From: Desulfovibrio desulfuricans
GTDB taxonomy: Bacteria > Desulfobacterota > Desulfovibrionia > Desulfovibrionales > Desulfovibrionaceae
NCBI RefSeq assembly: GCF_004801255.1
Contig: NZ_CP036295.1
Span: forward strand, 867,001 to 931,000
Direction: 5' to 3'
Length of the DNA: 64,000 nucleotides
The translations under genes were made by a program, and so were the position numbers. The notes beneath the pieces are model-generated. The model searched no databases and was not told where the DNA came from. It worked only from the letters and a program-made list of their open reading frames with translations. Every line of letters starts with the position of its first letter. Within the stretch, counting starts at the first letter, position 1. This document shows, piece by piece, positions 9,124 through 17,118 of this stretch.

Positions 9124-9939
9124 TTATGATGCCAGCCAGCGGTCAAGCGCCTGCCGCACCGTCGGGTCGGGGGCGTCGTGCATGGCGGACGTGGTGTCGC
9201 CCGCTTCGCGCCGCAAAAATTGTTTGAGGTACGGGTCGTCGCTCGCTTCAAGCTGGGCCAGCGTGCCGGAAAAAATCGCCCGCCCGTCGCCAAGCACAAG
9301 CACATGGTCGGCTATGGCCCGCAGGCTGTCGAGGTCGTGGCTGACCACAACCACCGACATGTCGGCATATTGCTTGCGCATGGAGAGCAGCAGCTCGTCC
9401 ATGCGGGCCGCGGTAATGGGGTCAAGGCCCGATGTAGGCTCGTCGCACAGCAAGATGCGCGGCTCGGCCACGATGGCCCGCGCAAGCCCTGCGCGTTTGC
9501 GCATGCCGCCTGAGAGCTGGTTGGGGTAAAAATCGGCAAAATCCTCAAGCCCCACCATGCGCAGCACCCTCAGGCCCGCCTCGCGCACAAGGTCTTTGGA
9601 AATGTTGAGGTGCTCCGTAAGGGGCAAGGTGACGTTTTGCACCAGCGAGAGAGCCCCCAACAGCGCGCCGTCCTGAAACAGCACGCCCATGTGGCGGCGC
9701 ATGCGGCGAAATTCTTTTTGCGGCAGGCCAAAAAGGTCATGGTTGCCTATAAGCACCTGCCCGGCCTGCGGGCGCGAGAGGCCGATAATGTGGCGCAGCA
9801 GGGTTGATTTGCCGCAGCCGGAGCCGCCAAGAATCACGGAAACCTTGCCGCCGGGGAGCACGGCGTTAACGTCGCGCAGCACCACGTGCTCGCCGTAGCC
9901 TACGTTGAGAGCCCGAAATTCAATGTCCCATGCCTGCAT
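9124..9939 (-). CDS. mlaF: MlaF, ATP-binding subunit of phospholipid transporter
   Basis: A 271-residue ABC ATPase. Walker A GGSGCGKST lies at residues 38-46, followed by a Q-loop (LFQDGALLGALSLVQNV), signature LSGGMRKRAG, Walker B ILLCDEPTSGLDP and H-loop VVSHD. The pattern GALLGALSLVQNV is characteristic of MlaF/Ttg2A. It powers lipid movement through MlaE. The start MQAWDIEF is preferred because the upstream in-frame extension is cysteine-rich and unlike the family. The usual next gene, the permease mlaE, is absent here. Confidence 0.92.
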   Translation of the reverse strand: MQAWDIEFRALNVGYGEHVVLRDVNAVLPGGKVSVILGGSGCGKSTLLRHIIGLSRPQAGQVLIGNHDLFGLPQKEFRRMRRHMGVLFQDGALLGALSLVQNVTLPLTEHLNISKDLVREAGLRVLRMVGLEDFADFYPNQLSGGMRKRAGLARAIVAEPRILLCDEPTSGLDPITAARMDELLLSMRKQYADMSVVVVSHDLDSLRAIADHVLVLGDGRAIFSGTLAQLEASDDPYLKQFLRREAGDTTSAMHDAPDPTVRQALDRWLAS

Positions 9940-10185
9940 GAATACCGCCCGTGCCTCGGTGTTGTGTCTGTTGCAATAAGAAGCGCCGCATCTGCCGTGT
10001 GACCGCGTCTGTGGCGTAAGGCAGCTTAACGCAAGGGGACAGGAGGAACAAGTGCTGCTGAGCCGTGCGGCAGGCTGTACCCGCCGCACGGCTGTATCCG
10101 TTTTGCTGGATGGCTGCGCCGCGCAATGCCCAGCATGATTTGCGCCAACATGTAAGGCAGGGCGCGCCCCGCCTGCAATATGGGT

Positions 10186-10923
10186 TTAGTCGGTGGGCAT
10201 ATCGTCGGGGAAGTCGGCGTTGGCGTAGACGTTCTGGACGTCGTCGTTGTCGTCCAGGGCGTCCATGAGACGCAGCACCTTCATGCCCATGTCGGCGTTA
10301 ACAGCCACAAGATTTTGCGGAATCATGGCCAGCTCGGCCTCCAGCATGGCTATGCCCGCGGCTTCGAGCGCGTCGCGCACCGAAGTAAAATCGGCCATGG
10401 CGGTGTGGATGGTCCACACGTCTTCGTCGTCAATGACGTCGTCGGCGCCGGCTTCGAGGGCGGCTTCCATAATTTTGTCTTCGGGGTAGGCGTTTTTGTC
10501 CACCTCAATGACGCCCTTGCGGTCAAACATCCAGCCCACGCTGCCGTTTTCGCCCATGGCGCCGCCGTGCTTGGTGAACAGGTGGCGAACTTCGGCCACG
10601 GTGCGGTTTTTGTTGTCAGTGGCCACTTCCACCATGATGGCAATGCCGCCGGGGCCGTAGCCTTCGTAGAAGGTTTCGGTCAGGTCGCCGCCCGCGTCTT
10701 CGCCCGTACCCTTGCGGATGGCCGCCTCAATCTTGTCCTTGGGCAGGTTGACGGCCTTGGCCGCGGCAATGGCCGCGCGCAGACGCGAGTTGCCCACCGG
10801 GTCACTGCCGCCCTTGGCAGCGATGATGATTTCCTTGGCGGCCTTGGTAAAAATCTTGCCGCGCTTGGCGTCCTGGCGACCCTTACGGTGCTGGATATTG
10901 GCCCATTTACTGTGACCTGACAT
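10186..10923 (-). CDS. yebC: YebC/PmpR-family DNA-binding regulatory protein
   Basis: A 245-residue cytoplasmic protein of normal length for the family, opening [20 protein letters not shown] and containing [20 protein letters not shown] and [15 protein letters not shown], all strong YebC signatures. Members have been described as transcriptional regulators and, more recently, as factors easing ribosome stalling. It lies 32 bp after rlmE on the same strand, likely as one transcript. The acidic C-terminus ([19 protein letters not shown]) is usual. Confidence 0.96.
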   Translation of the reverse strand: MSGHSKWANIQHRKGRQDAKRGKIFTKAAKEIIIAAKGGSDPVGNSRLRAAIAAAKAVNLPKDKIEAAIRKGTGEDAGGDLTETFYEGYGPGGIAIMVEVATDNKNRTVAEVRHLFTKHGGAMGENGSVGWMFDRKGVIEVDKNAYPEDKIMEAALEAGADDVIDDEDVWTIHTAMADFTSVRDALEAAGIAMLEAELAMIPQNLVAVNADMGMKVLRLMDALDDNDDVQNVYANADFPDDMPTD

Positions 10924-10955
10924 AAAACCTCCGAAACCTTGTATAGAGTATAAGT

Positions 10956-11636
10956 TTATATGCCCGGCGGAGCATCGTCGGCTACGTCCAGAGAGGACGC
11001 GTCGTCTGCTCCGCCCGGTATGAGCGCCGGTTGGGCAACGCCCGCCTGACCGCGAAAACCAAGGCCTACAAAAAAAGTTTCCTTGCTTTCGGCCCGCGAG
11101 CTTTTGGGCTTGAATGACTTGACCGCGTCAAAAGCCTTGCGCATGGGCGCAAGCAGCTCCTGAATATCTGGCCCCATAAAAATTTTGACCACAAAGCTGC
11201 CGCCCTTTTTAAGGTGCAGGCAGGCCACGGCCAGAGCCTCGACGGTAAGGTCAAGCGAGCGGGCCTGGTCGGTAAATCGTGTGCCTGTGGTACGCGGAGC
11301 CATGTCGCTGATGACAATGTCAAAGGGCCCCATTTGCGCGAGCCGTGCTTCAAACGCCGCAGAGCGGTTGAACACGTCTTCCTGCATAAAGGTAACCTGC
11401 TGTGGAAAATCCGTATCGGTGCTCTGGATGTCGCAGGCAAGCACAAGTCCTCGCGGCCCTACCTTTTCCGCCGCGCCCAACGACCACGAGCCGGGAGCAG
11501 CGCCAAGATCAAGAACCCGCTGGCCGGGGCGCAGCAGGTGAAACTTGGAGTCAAGCTCTTTAAGCTTGTAGACCGAGCGCGCGGGGTAGTTTTCGCGCTT
11601 GGCCTTGAGGAAATAATGGTCTCTGTATTCTTTCAT
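10956..11636 (-). CDS. rlmE: 23S rRNA 2'-O-ribose methyltransferase RlmE/FtsJ
   Basis: A 226-residue SAM-dependent enzyme that methylates the 2'-hydroxyl of U2552 in 23S rRNA. The family start [20 protein letters not shown], the SAM loop [12 protein letters not shown], the catalytic Asp in [16 protein letters not shown] and the Lys in FVVKIFMG are all visible. The start MKEYRDHYF is chosen because it matches the family N-terminus; a longer frame exists. The C-terminal 30 residues after GLGFRG are a non-conserved tail. It probably leads a two-gene transcript with yebC. Confidence 0.95.
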   Translation of the reverse strand: MKEYRDHYFLKAKRENYPARSVYKLKELDSKFHLLRPGQRVLDLGAAPGSWSLGAAEKVGPRGLVLACDIQSTDTDFPQQVTFMQEDVFNRSAAFEARLAQMGPFDIVISDMAPRTTGTRFTDQARSLDLTVEALAVACLHLKKGGSFVVKIFMGPDIQELLAPMRKAFDAVKSFKPKSSRAESKETFFVGLGFRGQAGVAQPALIPGGADDASSLDVADDAPPGI

Positions 11637-11731
11637 GGTAAATTCCAACAGGTAACCGTATCCTTTTTTCTTGCGTTCGCCAAGTGCGCAATGTGGCCAA
11701 TATTGGCGGGACATAAATATTGCTGGAGCGG

Positions 11732-11760
11732 TTGACCTGGGGGATTTATCAGGATAGTTT
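11732..11760 (+). promoter_or_regulatory. Promoter for sodC
   Basis: TTGACC (11732-11737), 17 bp, TAGTTT (11755-11760), about 53 bp before the sodC start. The spacer is AT-rich. Confidence 0.45.
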
Positions 11761-11813
11761 ATTAATAAGTTTTAAGTTCTTTGATGTTGCACTGTCACTT
11801 TTAAGGAGTCGTT

Positions 11814-12350
11814 ATGAAACGGATTCTGTTGGCAGCTTGTCTTGCGGGGTGCGCGCTTGGCCTTGGCGCGCAGACAGTATTGGCAGAGAGTATTAAGGTC
11901 CCGGTAAATAAAATCAGTGCCGAAGGGGTGGGCGAGGCCATAGGCGCTGTTGTTTTTGACGACGACGGCAAGGGCGGCATGGATATTACGGTAGACATCG
12001 TCGGTATCGCGCCTGGCGAGCACGGCATGCATGTGCACGAAAACCCTTCGTGCGCCCCGGCGGCCAAGGACGGCAGTAATGTGGCGGGTCTTGCCGCCGG
12101 CGGTCACTACGACCCCATGCACACAGGTAAGCACGAAGGCCCCGGCAAACATGGACATAAGGGCGATTTGCCCCTTATCTCCGCCGATGCCCAGCAAAAC
12201 GTCAAGGCCAGGCTGCATGTGGCTGACCTGACCACCGCCGACATCAAGGGCCGCTCGCTCATGATCCACGCCGGGGGCGACAATTATGCCGACCAGCCCG
12301 CTCCTCTGGGCGGCGGCGGAGCGCGCATCGCCTGCGGGGTTATCCAGTAG
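11814..12350 (+). CDS. sodC: Periplasmic Cu/Zn superoxide dismutase
   Basis: A 178-residue secreted enzyme converting superoxide to oxygen and hydrogen peroxide. A signal peptide ends near TVLA-ES at residues 21-26. Copper ligands are visible in HGMHVHE (H73, H75), the bridging histidine in GGHYDP (H98) and the fourth copper histidine in MIHAGGD (H152). C80 and C174 form the family disulfide. The ligand loop MHTGKHEGPGKHGHKGDLP is histidine-rich. AAGGAG precedes the start. In a strict anaerobe this would protect periplasmic metalloenzymes during air exposure. Confidence 0.96.
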   Translation: MKRILLAACLAGCALGLGAQTVLAESIKVPVNKISAEGVGEAIGAVVFDDDGKGGMDITVDIVGIAPGEHGMHVHENPSCAPAAKDGSNVAGLAAGGHYDPMHTGKHEGPGKHGHKGDLPLISADAQQNVKARLHVADLTTADIKGRSLMIHAGGDNYADQPAPLGGGGARIACGVIQ

Positions 12351-12529
12351 CGTAGAGCGTGGCATTGCCACGCTGCGGCGTATCAGCGTGGGCTACCTGA
12401 ACATCTGAGCGCATACCCCGCAGCAGCATGGGCTTGCGATTCTACCCGTAGCAGGCCAATATGCGGTTGTCCCTAAAGGATGTCATGCGGCGGGCCTAAC
12501 CTGCATAAACATAGACCTTTTATAAAATG

Positions 12530-12560
12530 GCCCCGTCAGCTTGCCGCGGCGGGGCTTTTT
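12530..12560 (+). terminator. Terminator after sodC
   Basis: GCCCCG (12530-12535) pairs with CGGGGC (12550-12555), followed by TTTTT. A second perfect hairpin with 9-base arms, AGCGTGGCA / TGCCACGCT, lies right after the sodC stop at 12356-12374 but has no T-tract. Confidence 0.6.
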
Positions 12561-12612
12561 CGTTGTCCGCAGGCGACGGGCTTGCAAAAGTACCATAGTA
12601 GTTGGGGGATTC

Positions 12613-14235
12613 ATGCTTGAGCAACCTACGCGTCCCAAACGGATCAGCCTGCCTGATTTTTCCGGGCGAAGCCTCAGTCTGCCCGATGCCCCCGAGGCCT
12701 GGAGCTGTCAGGGCCTGGGAAATTCCATATTACTGCTGGGCCTGGGGCCGGGGCAACCGCAGAATCTACCCTTTCTTGCGGGGGCAGTGGCAGTATACTG
12801 GCTGGAATCTCCCCGCATTGCCAGCGCATTGCAGGCTGCGCGGGAACAGGCGGGCCTTGCGCCCCGCGAGGCGCTGCCTGAGGGATGGTGCGAGGTAACG
12901 GCTGCACAGGCGGTGGAACTGGCTGCAGGCTGTCGCTGCTGCTTTTACGCGCCGGGGATGCGCCTTGATCCCCATTTTTGGGGGGCTTTGCTGGGCAGGG
13001 TGGAGGCCGCGCAAGGCGGGGGGAGTGTTGCCCCGGCTGGTCGGGTGCCCGGCGCTGACCCTGCTGCCCCGGCACGCGGCCCCGTACTGCTGCCCGGCAA
13101 TAGCGGGCAACTGCTGCATCAGGAGTTGCGCAGCGCGCTTGAACAGTGTGGATTTGGCCCGGTGATGGAAGCTCTGCCGCAACCTGCAGGTTCTGCCAGC
13201 TATGCAGAGTCTGCAGGGCAGACCGGTTTTGCCGCCCGTTGGGCCGCGTTTTTGACGGAAGCCAAACCTGCGTTTTTGCTTTCGGTAAATCTGCGGGGTC
13301 TGGATGCGGAAGGGCGAATTTTTCATCTCTGCCGCGCCCTTGGCATTCCCGTGGCGCTGTGGTTTGTGGACAATCCCTGGCATGTGCTGTCGGGCTTGCG
13401 GCTGCCCTGGTGGCAAGATGCCCATATCTATGTGACAGACGCCAGCTTTGCGGATGGTCTCAAAACCCAGGGGGCGGGCCGGGTTCATTATCTGCCTCTG
13501 GCTGTGGCCCCGCATATGTGGCGCGAGCTCAATGGGCTGCCAGCACGGCTTGAGCCCCCGCTGTTTGTGGGGCGGTCGGCCTTTCCTGAAAAAGAGCGTT
13601 TTTTTGCGGCAGCCAGCGTACCGCCAGAGATGGAGGCTGAGGCAGCCAGCGTGCTTGCGCGCAGCACGGGCCCGCAGGACGCGCCGCATTTTTTCTGGTG
13701 GCTGGACAAACTTGGCGCGAGCCTGTGGCCGGGCTACGACGTGCGGCGGCCCGGTCTTGGGGCGGAGCGCTGCGCGCAGGCTAACCGGCGGCGCTGGCTG
13801 CTGGCGGCGGGAGCGGGCAAACCTCAGGGGCTGCGCGTGATCGGCGACGAAGGCTGGAAGGCCTTGCTGCCCGGTGCGGAGATACTGCCGCCGGTGGATT
13901 ATTACACGGCATTGCCCACCTGCTACGCGCATGCGCAGGCCGTGCTCAACGTGACCAGTCTGCTGTTGCCGCATAGCCTGAGCCAGCGCCCTTTTGACGT
14001 TTGGGCCAGCGGCGGTCTGCTGCTCAGTGACGCGACCAGGGGACTCGATATATTTCCGGATGATCTGACCAGCCCCATACGGCTGCGGGGGCCGGAGGAC
14101 TTTGTGGAAAGATGCGCCTGGTTCAAGGCGCATCCCCATGCCGCGCTGGAGCTGCGCCGGGCCTGGCGCGAGCATCTGCGGGCCAGTCACGGTTATGAGC
14201 ACCGCATCATGCGGATACTGGAGACGCTGGACTGA
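12613..14235 (+). CDS. CgeB-like glycosyltransferase family protein (DUF3880 type)
   Basis: A 540-residue cytoplasmic protein. The middle (FLLSVNLRGLDAEGRIFHLC, then IPVALWFVDNPWHVLSGL) matches the DUF3880 region found before CgeB/spore-maturation-like glycosyltransferase domains. The C-terminal 120 residues (INVTSLLLP-like VLNVTSLLLPHSLSQRPFDV, then ASGGLLLSD) form a glyco_trans_1_2-like domain with the nucleotide-sugar binding pattern. It may glycosylate flagellin or a surface glycan, but neither donor nor acceptor is shown. The start ATG at 12613 has GGGGGA upstream; a longer frame begins within the preceding terminator and is unlikely. Confidence 0.75.
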   Translation: MLEQPTRPKRISLPDFSGRSLSLPDAPEAWSCQGLGNSILLLGLGPGQPQNLPFLAGAVAVYWLESPRIASALQAAREQAGLAPREALPEGWCEVTAAQAVELAAGCRCCFYAPGMRLDPHFWGALLGRVEAAQGGGSVAPAGRVPGADPAAPARGPVLLPGNSGQLLHQELRSALEQCGFGPVMEALPQPAGSASYAESAGQTGFAARWAAFLTEAKPAFLLSVNLRGLDAEGRIFHLCRALGIPVALWFVDNPWHVLSGLRLPWWQDAHIYVTDASFADGLKTQGAGRVHYLPLAVAPHMWRELNGLPARLEPPLFVGRSAFPEKERFFAAASVPPEMEAEAASVLARSTGPQDAPHFFWWLDKLGASLWPGYDVRRPGLGAERCAQANRRRWLLAAGAGKPQGLRVIGDEGWKALLPGAEILPPVDYYTALPTCYAHAQAVLNVTSLLLPHSLSQRPFDVWASGGLLLSDATRGLDIFPDDLTSPIRLRGPEDFVERCAWFKAHPHAALELRRAWREHLRASHGYEHRIMRILETLD

Positions 14236-14265
14236 ACGGCGGGCAGGGGTTGTAAGCGGAACTGC

Positions 14266-14294
14266 TTGACAAACCGGGCTGTTTTGCCTATTGG
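14266..14294 (+). promoter_or_regulatory. tRNA-Ala promoter
   Basis: A perfect -35 TTGACA (14266-14271), 17 bp, then TATTGG (14289-14294), 28 bp before the tRNA. Confidence 0.55.
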
Positions 14295-14322
14295 TCATTT
14301 CCTGCGTTACGCTTTCCATTGT

Positions 14323-14398
14323 GGGGAAGTAGCTCAGCTGGGAGAGCATCGCCTTCGCAAGGCGGGGGTCGAGGGTTCAAATCCCTTCTTCTCCACCA
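14323..14398 (+). tRNA. tRNA-Ala (anticodon CGC)
   Basis: A 76-nt cloverleaf: acceptor GGGGAAG / CTTCTCC, D-arm GCTC...GAGC, anticodon stem TCGCC / GGCGG around loop TTCGCAA giving anticodon CGC, T-arm with TTCAAAT, and an encoded CCA end. It reads alanine codon GCG. Confidence 0.97.
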
Positions 14399-14405
14399 CA
14401 ATATC

Positions 14406-14442
14406 AAGGGGTTACGGGTTATTCCGTGACCCCTTAATTTTT
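14406..14442 (+). terminator. tRNA-Ala terminator
   Basis: AAGGGGTTACGG (14406-14417) pairs with CCGTGACCCCTT (14424-14435) with one wobble, followed by a T-rich tail. Confidence 0.85.
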
Positions 14443-14468
14443 GTACACATCATCTTGTACACATATTG

Positions 14469-14497
14469 GGCTCTACACCAAAGACGGGGACAAGCCC
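14469..14497. repeat. Solitary ISL3-type terminal inverted repeat
   Basis: The sequence begins GGCTCTACACCAAAG and continues through a G-run to CAAGCC. It matches, with one base difference over 28, the sequence repeated at 60432-60488 in the same position relative to the tRNA there. GGCTCT is typical of ISL3-family insertion sequence ends. No transposase remains beside this copy, so it is probably a relic end. Confidence 0.6.
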
Positions 14498-14597
14498 CCC
14501 TGGCAGGCAGTGCCGATTTTTTTGCGCCGGGCGCGGTCGTATCGCATGAGGGCAGGGTAATCTTGCCATCCTGATAGTGCGGTGGCATACTTACGGG

Positions 14598-15275
14598 ATG
14601 AACATCACCTCCGCCGCGCAGCCCCGCCTACCGCAGCCTCCCCTGGCAGAGAGCAATCGTCCTCTGGCCGATCTGCCCCCTTTGCCGTCGCTCTGCCGTA
14701 CCTGCGCTCCGCGGCCGGTACCCGGCGATGCCGCCTGCTTTGCCCTGTGGGACAAATACGCCATGCTGCCCAATATCCGGCGGCATTCGCTGCTGGTGGC
14801 GCATGTGGCTACGGTTCTTGCACAGCGCGCAGCCGACATGGGCCTTGCCGTGCACGTGCCCGAGGTGCGGGCTGGTGGGCTGCTGCACGACATCGCCAAA
14901 ACCTACTGCGTCAAACACGGCGGCAGCCATGCGCAGGTAGGCGCGGCCTGGGCGGTGGCCGAAACCGGCAACTACGCCATTGCCCAAGGAGTAATGATGC
15001 ACGTCTGGTGGCCGTGGGCCCTGCCCCAAGGGCCGGACATCTGCTCCCTGCCGTTTTTTGTCATCTATGCGGACAAGCGCGTCAGGCACGACGTCTGCGT
15101 TACGCTTGAAGAACGTTATGAAGACCTGCTTGAGCGCTATGGCCGCACTGAGGCCGCACGCGAGGGCATCGGCGTGGCCTACAGACAGGGAAAAAATATT
15201 GAAAGCGCCCTTGAGGCGCAGCTGGGATGGACCCTACATGAAAATTCTTTTGATTGCGGGCGGGTGGTCGACTGA
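14598..15275 (+). CDS. HD-domain phosphohydrolase
   Basis: A 225-residue cytoplasmic protein. After about 50 proline-rich residues with CRTCAPRP, the HD metal-binding pattern is visible: RRHSLLVAHVATVLA supplies the first histidine, GLLHDIAKTY the HD pair, and a later IYADKRV the final aspartate. The YqeK/cas3-like HD family removes phosphate from nucleotides or related substrates; the substrate here is unknown. A GTG seven codons upstream (14577) is an alternative start. The last 38 bp overlap ddl, indicating translational coupling. Confidence 0.8.
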   Translation: MNITSAAQPRLPQPPLAESNRPLADLPPLPSLCRTCAPRPVPGDAACFALWDKYAMLPNIRRHSLLVAHVATVLAQRAADMGLAVHVPEVRAGGLLHDIAKTYCVKHGGSHAQVGAAWAVAETGNYAIAQGVMMHVWWPWALPQGPDICSLPFFVIYADKRVRHDVCVTLEERYEDLLERYGRTEAAREGIGVAYRQGKNIESALEAQLGWTLHENSFDCGRVVD

Positions 15276-16152
15276 GCGCGAGGTTTCGCTCAACGGCGCG
15301 CGCGCCATGCAGCAGGCGCTTGCGGAGCGCGGCCACGCGGTAACGTTTTTTGACCTGCTTTCAGGCTTTGACAGCCTGCTTTCCACTGCGGAAGGGCACG
15401 ATTTTGCGCTTATCAACCTGCACGGCGCGCCCGGCGAGGACGGTCTGGTGCAGGCCATGCTTGAACGCGTGGGCTGCCCCTATCAGGGGTCCGGCCCTGC
15501 GGGGTCTTTTCTTGCGCTTAACAAAAGCGCCGCCAAGCAGATTTTTCGGCACGCCGGGCTGCCCACGGCAGACTGGGAGTTTTTGCCCTGCCCGCCCGCC
15601 GAGGGCTGGCAGCCTGCGCTGGCTTACCCGCTGTTTGTCAAAAGCAATACGGGCGGCTCGTCGTTGCGCATGGGCCGCGCCACCAACAGGGCAGAACTTG
15701 ACGCCGTGCTGCGGGGCATTTTTGCGGCGGGCGATGAAGTGATCATGGAGCCTGTGCTGGCCGGACGCGAGGTGACCTGCGGCATCCTGGGCGACACGGC
15801 CCTGCCGCCTATCCTGATTGAACCCGTGGCTGGCGACTTTTTTGACTACGAGAGCAAGTACGCCAAAGACGGCGCGCGTGAAATATGCCCCGCGCCCATC
15901 AGCTCCGAGTTGACCGCCCGCGTGCAGGAGCTTGCGCTGGCCGCTCACAGGGCGCTTGGCCTGCGCGGCTACAGCCGGGCAGATTTTATTCTGGGGCCGG
16001 ACGACAGCCTGACCATCCTTGAGGTCAACACGCTGCCGGGCATGACAGCCACAAGCCTTGTGCCTCGCGAGGCCCGCACGGTGGGCATGGATTTTGGCCA
16101 GCTGCTCGAGCGCCTTATAGAGCTGGGCATGGCCGGGCAGGCTCGCGGCTGA
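15238..16152 (+). CDS. ddl: D-alanine--D-alanine ligase
   Basis: A 304-residue ATP-grasp enzyme, close to the usual 305. It joins two D-alanines for peptidoglycan precursors. Visible hallmarks are the N-terminal GGWSTEREVSLNGA, the HGAPGEDG substrate loop, YPLFVKSN with the ATP-binding lysine, and the metal-binding ILEVNTLPGMT near the C-terminus. The start MKILLIAGG lies inside the end of the HD gene, with GGGATGG upstream. No vancomycin-type D-lactate specificity is evident, but the determining loop was not modelled. Confidence 0.95.
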   Translation: MKILLIAGGWSTEREVSLNGARAMQQALAERGHAVTFFDLLSGFDSLLSTAEGHDFALINLHGAPGEDGLVQAMLERVGCPYQGSGPAGSFLALNKSAAKQIFRHAGLPTADWEFLPCPPAEGWQPALAYPLFVKSNTGGSSLRMGRATNRAELDAVLRGIFAAGDEVIMEPVLAGREVTCGILGDTALPPILIEPVAGDFFDYESKYAKDGAREICPAPISSELTARVQELALAAHRALGLRGYSRADFILGPDDSLTILEVNTLPGMTATSLVPREARTVGMDFGQLLERLIELGMAGQARG

Positions 16153-16191
16153 CAGCCTGGATTGCCGATGCCGGAGGGCAAGGGAGTTTCA

Positions 16192-17013
16192 ATGTCTGAA
16201 GCGTTGTCCCATCCAGCCGGTTTGGGCGACCAGCCGCATAACCGTCATGCGCGTTTTGTGCCCATTGATTTGGGCACATGGCCAAGACGCCAGTACTTTG
16301 ACTACTATTTTAATAAAATAAAGTGCCGCTATTCCATTACGGCGCAGGTGGACATAACCGGCTTGATGCAGGCGCGCGAGGGACGCAGGTTTTTTCCCTG
16401 CCTGCTTTATCTGCTCATGGCCGCTGTCAACGGAGAGCCGACGCCCGCAGAGAGCTGCTCCGACGCCACGGCGGCGAAGGGCGAACACAGCCGGGGCAGC
16501 GTGCAGATGCCCTTGCCATTGCCGGAAGGCGGCTGGCCGGGCAAGGACGTGAGCCGTACCTTTCGTTTGTCGATGGACGCGGAGGGCAATCTTGGCTGGT
16601 GGACGTTCTGCAACCCGGTGTATACGCTGTTTCATCAGAGCGATTGCAGCTTCTCTGATGTATGGAGCGAATGGACTGCGGATTTTTGCACATTTTATTG
16701 CCGCGTGCTTGAAGACATGGCACGTTATGGCGACGCAACCGGGGTAACGGCACGCCCGGACAAGCCCGGCAACTTTTGTTCCATATCCTCGTTGCCCTGG
16801 CTTTCATTTACTTCTTTTGCACAGGATACGTACGCCGAATCCCGTATGCTTTTTCCTCTGCTGCGCGCAGGCAAACACTATGAGCAGAGCGGCAGAACGC
16901 TGCTGCCGCTGTCTGTCTGCGTACACCATGCCGTGGCTGACGGGTATCACACCTCGTGGCTGTTCTCCCGCGTGCAACAGCTCGCCAACGCGGCCAGGCT
17001 CTGGCTGCGCTGA
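16192..17013 (+). CDS. CatA-like (chloramphenicol acetyltransferase family) acyltransferase
   Basis: A 273-residue protein of the CAT fold. The catalytic region VHHAVADGYH (H245-H246) corresponds to the HHAVCDGFH box of CAT enzymes, and CSISSLPWLSFTSF (residues 196-209) matches the conserved beta region before it. NPVYTLFH is the substrate-side motif. About 40 residues at 80-121, rich in small and charged residues, interrupt the usual fold between MAAVN and FRLSMDAEG, so the protein is longer than the usual ~215. It may acetylate chloramphenicol or another hydroxylated substrate; activity cannot be assumed. AGGGAG precedes the start. It lies 39 bp after ddl and before an exporter. Confidence 0.85.
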   Translation: MSEALSHPAGLGDQPHNRHARFVPIDLGTWPRRQYFDYYFNKIKCRYSITAQVDITGLMQAREGRRFFPCLLYLLMAAVNGEPTPAESCSDATAAKGEHSRGSVQMPLPLPEGGWPGKDVSRTFRLSMDAEGNLGWWTFCNPVYTLFHQSDCSFSDVWSEWTADFCTFYCRVLEDMARYGDATGVTARPDKPGNFCSISSLPWLSFTSFAQDTYAESRMLFPLLRAGKHYEQSGRTLLPLSVCVHHAVADGYHTSWLFSRVQQLANAARLWLR

Positions 17014-17118
17014 GCGCTGACGCTGCTGATACTCCGCATGGGCCAACCAATTTGCGGAATTTTTGTCACCAGCCGCCCCTGGCTCAGTGATAAACCACCT
17101 TTTTATCCGGTTGGGTTC

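Noticed and set aside
12766-14349. 527-codon frame opposite the CgeB-like gene
   Set aside because: The plus-strand product has recognisable domains; the opposite frame runs across the tRNA-Ala gene, which argues against it.
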